From: Tigriopus japonicus
Taxonomy: Eukaryota; Arthropoda; Copepoda; Harpacticoida; Harpacticidae
Direction of reading: 5' to 3'
Length of the DNA: 64,000 nucleotides
NCBI GenBank assembly: GCA_010645155.1
Contig: CM021323.1
Location: forward strand, 99,224-163,223
This document shows, piece after piece, positions 52,901-61,900 of this stretch (positions are counted from its first letter, which is position 1; every line of letters starts with the position of its first letter). Both the position numbers and the translations under genes were made by a program. The notes below the pieces were generated by a model. It made no database searches. It saw nothing but the letters and a program-made list of their open reading frames with translations, and had not been told where the DNA came from.

Positions 52901-55900
52901 AATCTGTACCGAAGACTCGCTGAAAATGGCCTGAAATGTGTTGGGTGTGAATGATTGACCGTCACTTATTAAGTGATGAATGAGATGGCCTTTTTCCGTG
53001 CTCACCTCTTTGTTAGGAGTCGAGGTCTTTGGTCATGAGACGTTGAACCTCTCCAGACTATTTCAAAAGTTGGGGTCATTTTGACCTCATCTTTTTGCGC
53101 TCATGATTCGTCACATTCATTGAGCTCAAATTTGAGACGAGGAAGAAGTGCGATGTATGTATTGGTATGAGTCTTACAGTCGGTTTTGCAACCTTGATGA
53201 GCAAATCGGATTTGCTTTAGATTGTTATGCAGTTAGCTCACTTTGATATCTAGTAGGTTCGCCACAATTGAATTTGGATTTGTTGTCAACTTGCCCTAAT
53301 TTCTTCGTGTTATTCTCGGGGAGTTCAGCTGAGTCATTTTGAATACACCCTCCCTTTCCAAAGATATCACAAAATCTGGACAGGTTCCCAGACCAGGTTT
53401 GGCTTGCAAATCAAAAAAAGTGCTGTCACTTATCAATACCACGAAGCACGTTTATTTAAAGGCTAAAGTGGTTCCCGTCATTAAACTCTTTGATGATACT
53501 AGAACATTGCCCGACTCCGATGCAACTAGTAATGTTGCCTCTAAAGTTGAGCAATGCTTGACCAAATTATCAATCTTACGCATGATTGCCCACGAAATAA
53601 TAATGCAAACTGGATCATCAAATCTTGCACTTCATCCTCGGTTTTGTGACATCTGACCTAGTTAAAATGCAAATAAATGCTGTCATTGGAATTGAGGTAT
53701 GTGGAAGTTCATTAAGAAATGTTAGAGAACTGGGTTGAGAGTCAAGAACCAACATGTCAAACTAGTTTGTTATCCCAACATCCCAACCGTGTTATCTCCT
53801 CGCGGTTTTCTTTGGGACGACCTCAATGAATGCTTGTGAAGTAACCGGTACACAGAAGTATACATGCTCGGTACTCATACGTGCAAGCAGTAGAAGAACG
53901 AACGGCAACGGGATTGAGTGAATGGGAAACGACCCCTTGGCAACCTTGAGAATTGTTTATTCTTATCATCATTGCAAATTTGCTCTGAATGAACGACGAA
54001 AAGAAGAACACACAAGGCTTGTGGCATTCATTACGGAGTTGAGTCGAGTCCAGAACGATGACGCCGATCTGCTTTGCTTCATGAATGCTTCATCTTCTTA
54101 CACTACTCTGGACTAGAAGGACTATAGAAGTAGAAGAAGCGCAAACGGCTGGCCTTGTGACTCGGATTGCTAAGCTGTTTCTTGTGTACAAATTTCAAAT
54201 GCTGGCTGTGACAAACTTCCTCTTGAGCGTGTGACTTCACTGTTTGCAGTTGCATCCGAATCAGAGAATTCCTGGAAGTTCAAATCTCCATTCATCCCGA
54301 GCACCATAAACACTTCGAATAGTTGGCGACTGAGTAATGCTCCAACTTCCTAACTGACTCACTTGGACAATATCATGGCTTCACAAAGTCTATTCTTTCT
54401 TTGACAACAAAGCTGCTTTGAGTTTGGTTATAGTATTAAATGTGGAAGGGTGAAGAGTCTTCTTGATCCGTGGATTCTTGCAGAAATAGCAATCGCGGCT
54501 TGAAACTAGTATGAGGTATTTATTCAAGTCCCCTGGGTTGATTTCTGTTGAAGCTTTCAGTGTGGCCAAGGTTGCGACAATTGCCTGGCCATATCACTAA
54601 GGGGACAAATTCAATGCTGAGGTTCAGGTGGCCTTGGCTGAGACCTCGGCCATTCATTGGCCGCTCGTTGTATCCTCAGTTCTCGTCATGTGGGAAACAA
54701 CTGGAAGTGCAATGGGACAAGGTGCATTTCAGGATATTTAAATCTCTTGGTTGACCTCGTTTCTCCTTTCAGTCTTCTAATTCTAACCTTGATTGGAGCC
54801 AAATCATGGAATATTTTGCTTGTAATACTTGGAGAAAATGGTCATTTGCTGTTGAGTTCTTAATTTGCATTGAACATTAAATTATGATGAAATTAATAGG
54901 GCCTAGCATGTGAATAATCAAGTACGTGGTTTTAGTGTATTAATAGAGAACTCGCTATCATATTAGTTCCTTTTTTTCGAGTACAGGCAATGGAATGAGT
55001 TTTCAGATGTCCAAAACTTTCAAGTCCGTTCCATATTAGGTCCTCATACGAGAGCCATAAAAACCTCATTAAATTAAAAAGCCGGTGGTGCGACAACTGC
55101 ACTGTGACCGTGTGTGTAATTGTGGTGACTTCAAATTCCAATTCTATTCTGTATGAACCCATTGAGTGAAGGCTCAAGATATGGAAGCTGGATAGTTAGT
55201 TGGCAGTTGCACACATTTCTAAATTGTTACTGCATTTCATCCAAGCCAGTGTCTGTGTGCAAGTGAGTTCGTGTGGGTATTGCCAGGCCTCACAATAATA
55301 AAAGTCACACATTACGCGCGACATGTTTATGGCTCATAAAGTGCCTGGTGCGTGTACCCGTTCCCGTGATGATTTGAGATTTGAGCTCGCATTCAGAATT
55401 GAGGTTAGATCCCCCCTGACTCCACGCAATTCGGCGAAAATCATGTTGCGTTTTCAACCACCAACCAGTTAGTTCGTTACTAAGTCAGTCAGTCGGTCGA
55501 TTGGTTGGTTGGCAGTCTGGCCATACCTACCTTCCTTCCTTGCAACCAACCAACCAGGTTTCGAGGCCAACACGGTTTCTCTCCATTCAAAGACAATCAC
55601 TTTGACGAAGAACAGTACTGTAGTATGTAGAAGTAGGAAAAGAAAGGGACCAGAAGTTTCGTGGTACTCGAAGAAGGAGCGAGTTCAGTGAACTGCCTAG
55701 TTGTTTTCCGTCTGTGATCGTGGCATATTAACGCACGTAGGTGGTCATTGTAGGTCTTCGTCCACAACAAGGTAGCCTTTTCGTATGAGATGTTTCCCAC
55801 GATCCTTCGAACAAACATACGTTTATTCAAATGACATAAATATGGATTTAACCGATGACACATTGTACGAGGAAAAATTGCCCTTCCTATCTGATCATGC

Positions 55901-58900
55901 TTACTTTCACTCGTAATCAAATCTCGGGAAAGCATTTGACTTTCAAATGCGATCTCGAAGTAAACGAATATTTTCGAACGCTGGCTCTCATTACATTGAT
56001 GTGCTACTCGCTGTCCTGGTGGTCAATATTCCAGTAGTGCACTTGACGACCCAAACTTTTTAGTCGCATTTTTTCAAATCAATTTGGAACGTATTTTTCA
56101 CTCTTGAAGCTCCGTGAAAACGACTCCCATCATTCCGATGACGAACCGACGAAGGAGCTAATGAAGTAAGACGGACACGACGATGGTGAAGGCAAAGACG
56201 GCAATCAGATGACCTATTCAAAACAAGTGCCAAGCTCGGTGGCCAGGTTGACATTTATCGGCCAAGAAGAGCAGCGGCCGCCCTACGGATTTACTTGGGT
56301 CGTAATCCGCTTGGACGGCTTGAGCTTGTTCGGGGGTCTTGTTTCTCAAGAAGCCCAAGGAGGAAGAAAAGCTGTTTAGCATGAGACGGATTGATACGTT
56401 CATTGGGCTTAATAGTGCTGAGTAGGATTTGTTACGACTTTGAATATCAAATCGAAAGAACAGAAAGAAATAAAACATGCGTGACAAGGTGATTGATCGA
56501 CGCGACAAAATCATGGGTGCATTCGTTCTCTCGAGCGATTCTAGTAGTTTGGGGGGTTATGAAAACACGTTCGTTCGCCTCAAATGAAGTTTGAGTCCCC
56601 TCATTGGTATTTGGACTATTGCTTGTCAGGTTTTTGCTGATTACTTGGGAACGAGAGGGCATTGCTTGCTAGCTTGCTTGTTCTGGACTCTTGAGCCAAT
56701 ATCAGATGCGTATCTCCTCTGGCGGTTCTTGTTGTTGTTGTTGCTGAGCGAGTCTACCATCAGTACACTGACTACGACGTTAGTTTCAGTGTGGTTAGGT
56801 TGCTTGGCCCTTGGCTTGCTCAATCTCAATGATTCCGACTCCAGAGATCATTCACCCCATTTGAGTTGCTAGCTTGCAGATCTTTTGCGTAGTATGTTTT
56901 GACTGGAGGACTTGAACCTGTCGACTCGGACTCAGGAGAGGTACCAGAGGCTATCATACCAAATCCACGAATCTGGTGAGTGTTCATGACCGTCCCTCGA
57001 TGCCATTTAAGGCGTAATCAGTGAGTCGGGATCAGATTATCATATGTTATCCATTTCAAGTTTTGCTGGAATACTAATCTGGAAAGAGGTCCCTCTCTTG
57101 GCTATTTTTACTAAACCCTCGATTGGGAGGTTGCGTGGTCTAATTTTACCTAACATTCCGAAATTTGTCGGAATGTCGAACTCGTGGGCAAATTGTTTTC
57201 GTAAGCCTGTCATGAAGTGTGAACCCTACACAAAGTGCTAGTTTGCTCCGACAGCTTGCTTGAAACAGCTGTTGCAACAAATGAGACAGTTAAATACTAC
57301 CAATTGCACCCTTCCATCCAAGGCAATGTTATAGCGCTGTGGTAGAGAATCTGGCTCATGTACCAATGATTGAGTATTCGCGGCTCACCAAGGGTATAAT
57401 TTTTTTTTTTAATTTTAGGTTTGACCATTCATTTTTTATCATTACATTACATTTGGTTTACGTTAGGATTAAAATACTTTACGTTAAGTTAGGTTAGGTT
57501 AGGTAAGGTAAGGTTAGGTTAGGTTAGGTTTAGATGTGGAAAGGTTATTTTATTATATTACCTTTCAACTGTTCTTTAATAGAATATCCAATCCCATAAC
57601 AATACACTGTATCTAAGGCGGGTTCATTCTTTTGCATTCTCGAGTTATAGTGAGCCGAACGCGCAGCTGTAGCAAACAAGCTGTCGGAGCAAACCAGCAC
57701 TTTGTGTAGGGTTCACACTTCATGACAGGCTTACGAAAACAATTTGCCCACGAGTTCGACATTCCGACAAATTTCGGAATGTTAGGTAAAATTAGACCAC
57801 GCAACCTCCCAATCGAGGGTTTAGTAAAAATAGCCAAGAGAGGTCCCTCACCTTCGACAAAGTGCGCGTCTCCAGTGTCTGGCAAGTTGAATTAGGGTAA
57901 CAGGTGTTGTTGTTTTGTTGGCTTGTCGAGAAGAACGTCTCCCACCGTTCGTTCGTTCTTGCCCCTCATTCCCTTGGTTGGTTGGTTGGTTCAGTCAGTC
58001 AGTCTCGAGTTGGCCATCCAACGGTAGAGATCTCGGCTTTTCAACAGGGCGACCGACAGCCGAACCAATGCTGTTGGGAAGCACCTTGCTTTGTTGGCCT
58101 GGCTCAGCAACTCAGAGTGCAAGATGAAGTCAAGACGAATTCCGAGCCTCAATGAAAAACAGCAAAGTCATCTAGTGTACGTAGTATGTAGGTAGGGGGC
58201 GTCCGAAATCAAAGCAGGACTGGAGATTTTAAAACTTGGCAAAAAAACTGGCGGGAAGCACCCACTGGAAACAACGTGCCAGTGGACTCTCCTCTTTTCC
58301 ACGTGGGTCATTGAACCTGTTATCTGGCTGGAACCATCCAGGATGGTGATGATAAGGCTTGTTGTCACATGCAGAGGTTGATAATGCTCAATGATCATGA
58401 TGAATGTACTTGGACGTCTGTGAGAACATACCTAGAACACAAGAACACAAACCAAATTTGCTCAACATTCTCCCTCATTGGAAGTGCTGAAATAGAGTGG
58501 AGAAAGTTTCTGTTCTTGACATTAGCTCGAGATCTTAACCAACAGCAACACCCACCATTCCATGGACAGCAAAGCTTGACTCAAATCTGCAACGAATGCC
58601 CAAAGAACCAATTTCATCCTTGGATCGACTGGGGAATGCATTTTTGAGCGAGCAACCCAATTATATAGCCTTGAGAGAACGTGCTCAATTAATTGAATGC
58701 AGTTACTGAATCTTCGTTGCTATCTCGCACTCGAAAGGAAGAAGAAAAGGAGAAAACCGTGCTGACAATGTGCATGGATTTCAAATTGAGTGGCATTAAA
58801 AACTTGTGTTCGAACGACTGATTTAAAATAAGTGAAAGGCTTGACCATGCTGGCGTATCAAAAAAGTGTGTTTGTCTTGACGGTGTTCATAAAGACTTCA

Positions 58901-61900
58901 TTGCTACTGGACTTACTTTGAGTAGAAAAATATGCTACTGAAAGATTTTACGATATTGCAATGGAGTAAAAGTTCTTAGATTCCCTAAGTTCCGTCCCTG
59001 CTACTTAAGCTTCGGAGTCGATCCCAGAGACTGAAGAAGTGAAGAATAGTTATGCTCAACAAATGGGTTGACGCGTTTTAGGACTCTTAAGGATATTTGC
59101 CGAAGTTTTTTCTCCATTTTGCACATTCAAAATACATAGATTAAGATTTAACCTTCGCTTTCATAACTTGGATATTGATGAATGCTTCGGATTCTAAAAG
59201 AACAAAATATTAGTTCAAATTGATTGCATTGAATCAAATTGATTGATTGAAGGTTGTTTAGTCTGATAAAGCATGAAACTATCACCTAGATACTCTTGAA
59301 GAAGTTTTATCTATGGAAAGCCACCAAAAATCCTGCGGATGTTTCAACGCCTTGTTCCTCCTCTTGACTCGGAGTTCAGTCATGTACAGAACCCGTGCGC
59401 TGTGGTTTGATTTCTGGATGTTAAGTTCCAAAAGTTCCAGTCAATCGAGCTTCTCTTTAACATGAAGGGTTTGATCGTTGATGCATCACTAGTCTTTTGG
59501 GGATCTTTTTCATGATCCCATTCAATTAAGATTGAGCTCATTTCGTTTTTTTTTTGCTACTTTCTGTTCCACTCTTTCGGAAAGAGATCCGTCCATTCGC
59601 TCACTATTAATAGCTACGTATATTTGCTGCCATGGCAAAATGTCGTGCGTCGTAAGTCTAGAGCACAAAGTTGAAGCAGTCCAACATTGTCCAACATTCT
59701 CAAGTCTTGGTTTGCATCGCTCGCACTTGAAGCATTACAAAGAGGCAATGCAATGTCACTTTTACCAATTATCAGCTTCATTGTTCAAAAGAAAAGTGGT
59801 CGCTTGCACCTCGAAAGGCAAAACTGCAATCGACTCTTTTTTCAGTGTCACACATGGAAGTCTAATCAGTTTTAGGATGGAATTTCAATGCCCAACCTTA
59901 AGGCCTTCCTTCACCTACGAGGGTGTGTGCATCAAAGTTATCGATGCTAGGCATGATGCACCGAGGAAGGTTGGCCTTATTTGAGTCTCGGTGACCAACC
60001 AGGCCTAGCTCCACACGACAAACTAGGCTTTTCTCTAAATTGAACCGAACACTTTCAGGAAGATGTGTAGTGCAGGAATCATCCAGTGTGAGGCAAGCAA
60101 GTGTATGCACTTTTTTGTCGCAGTCATTTCGTCTTTTTACTGGCATCCGTTCATTCACAGAGGGAGGGAAGGAGGGAAGGAAGAGGAGGGATGGTGGGCA
60201 TGGAGGGAGAAGGCAGAGCAAAAAGCAAGAACAAGAAGAAAGAGGGCATTGGTTGCCTTTGCAAACCGACCAACTCGAGGGCCTCAAATAGCTTCCTGAC
60301 TTTCTCTCATATCTCTCTTCTGAGACCTAGAGAAGGGCATTCAAAAAATGGGCGAGACCTTGACGGTGGAGGCGTTGCAAAATGCAAAAACTTGGATTTT
60401 TATCAACCGGATTTGTCTCTCTTCTTTTTTTGCACTTGGAACCAGCTAGTGGTGCGAACATATTACGGGTTCGGGTTCGCTTATCTATTCTCTATGTGTC
60501 TTTCTTGGTTACACTTGTCCTTAAAGGGCCTGGCTCGAAGCGGAAACCAAGGTACTGGTTGAATATCTTTGAACCGTCTGAATTTTCCCCAACTAACCCA
60601 TATGCTTCCTGAAAATGTCGATTTATTTTTGTCAAAGGGAGGCCAGCGCCTTGAAACTAACATACATGTCCGGCCTTTTTTCAACCGACGTCACACTCTG
60701 GAGTCTTAAATCTGCCATCAAAATTGGGATTGGTAGTCATATCGAATACTAAGATAAATAGTTGTGAGTTGAAAAGCTAGTTTAGATTTCTATATGCGAA
60801 ACAGGAAAGATTTTTATGATGACAAACTTAAGGTAAAAAATCACATCTTTTAGACACCCTGTGCTCCAATTGGTCCATGTACATGGACCTTGCGGTCTCT
60901 TGCGTACTTGATATTCTTGTGATAGATAACCACAACTTTCGTGAAGTGTCAAAATATAGTAGATGGGGTATTCAAAAGGAAATGATGCACCTTTTGCTAT
61001 GAAGCCCAACGTGTACCTTTCAGCGTCGTGGCCTCATTTGAACGAAGCTTTCTCACCCGGATCTAACTTGCGTCACCAGCTTTTTCCCCTCGTCTTTCTC
61101 TTCCCTTTCGTCGGCACTCTAAGACCAATGAAGGCCGCGCCAAGTCCAAAAGAGAGGGAGAGCCGCAGACCCATCGTGTGGCGGGGGGGCTGCTCTCTGC
61201 CCGTTTGCGACAGAAGTATGTTCCATCTTTCAAGGTCCTCTTTGGGTCGAACATTTCCCACCAGATGTTTGTTGGCTAGACACCTTCGACGCAATAGTTC
61301 AGTTCCTCGGTACTAATGGATCAAGCTTGAGCGCCTCGCTCGCTCGGTGGCAACAACATAAACATTCAATGCTGCTGCGTAAAAGACGGAGACGGATTTA
61401 GATTGTTCATACTAACATAGGAGTGTATGTACTTGTACCGAGGCCAAGTAATCATTTCGAGGGAATTCGTCCTCTTCCCCATTGTTGATTGCAAATACGT
61501 GGAAGAGATTCAAATAGTACTGGAGTTCTGTCGCATTGATCCGAGGGATTCCCAATTATGTTACCGATTGGTTACCAAACGTTAAGGGTATTTTCGAATA
61601 GTTGGCTAACTTGTGATCCGTCTTTCGCCGAAGGCTTCATTTTACTTCCGTTTCAAATGAAAAAGGGCACTTAAAACGTGTTGCTAAGGGGGTTTGAGAA
61701 TATGCGTGCTGGTCCTTTTCTGTGACGCCAGAGACTTTGGTCGGTCGTTCGACCTTCACAGGCCTTTCTTCTTCTTCTTCGTCTTGCTCTGTCGCCTCCT
61801 TGACTTTGCTCTCGTTTTCTCCGATTCACTGAAAGGGCTCTGAACTCTTGAAGCAAACTCGTGTGTATATCAACACATACGAGTAGACACCCACTCAAAG

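Larger units (their letters stand above)
57096..57839. mobile_element. Non-autonomous Mutator-like foldback element with 10-bp target duplication
   Basis: Seen: arms 57096-57271 and 57663-57839 are inverted copies about 176 bp long that match nearly base for base; ends read TCTTGGCTATTTTT and its complement. The perfect direct repeat GAGGTCCCTC flanks the element at 57086-57095 and 57840-57849. The ~390-bp centre has no coding capacity. Known: long inverted repeats with 8-11 bp (usually 9-10) target duplications are typical of Mutator-like elements and their MITEs. Inference: a fairly recent insertion into intron 3, judged by arm similarity and the intact duplication. One or two end bases are ambiguous because the duplication can slide against the repeat ends. 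Each arm has an open frame reading the same peptide in opposite directions; these are not treated as genes. Confidence 0.8.

Noticed and set aside
57044..57885. Open frames on both strands giving the same peptide ([16 protein letters not shown]...)
   Set aside because: They are the two inverted arms of the foldback element read in opposite directions; neither has a domain or a gene context.
60101..60562. 153-codon + strand frame
   Set aside because: Part of a set of overlapping frames over GGA/GAA-rich DNA; no motif and no splice support.
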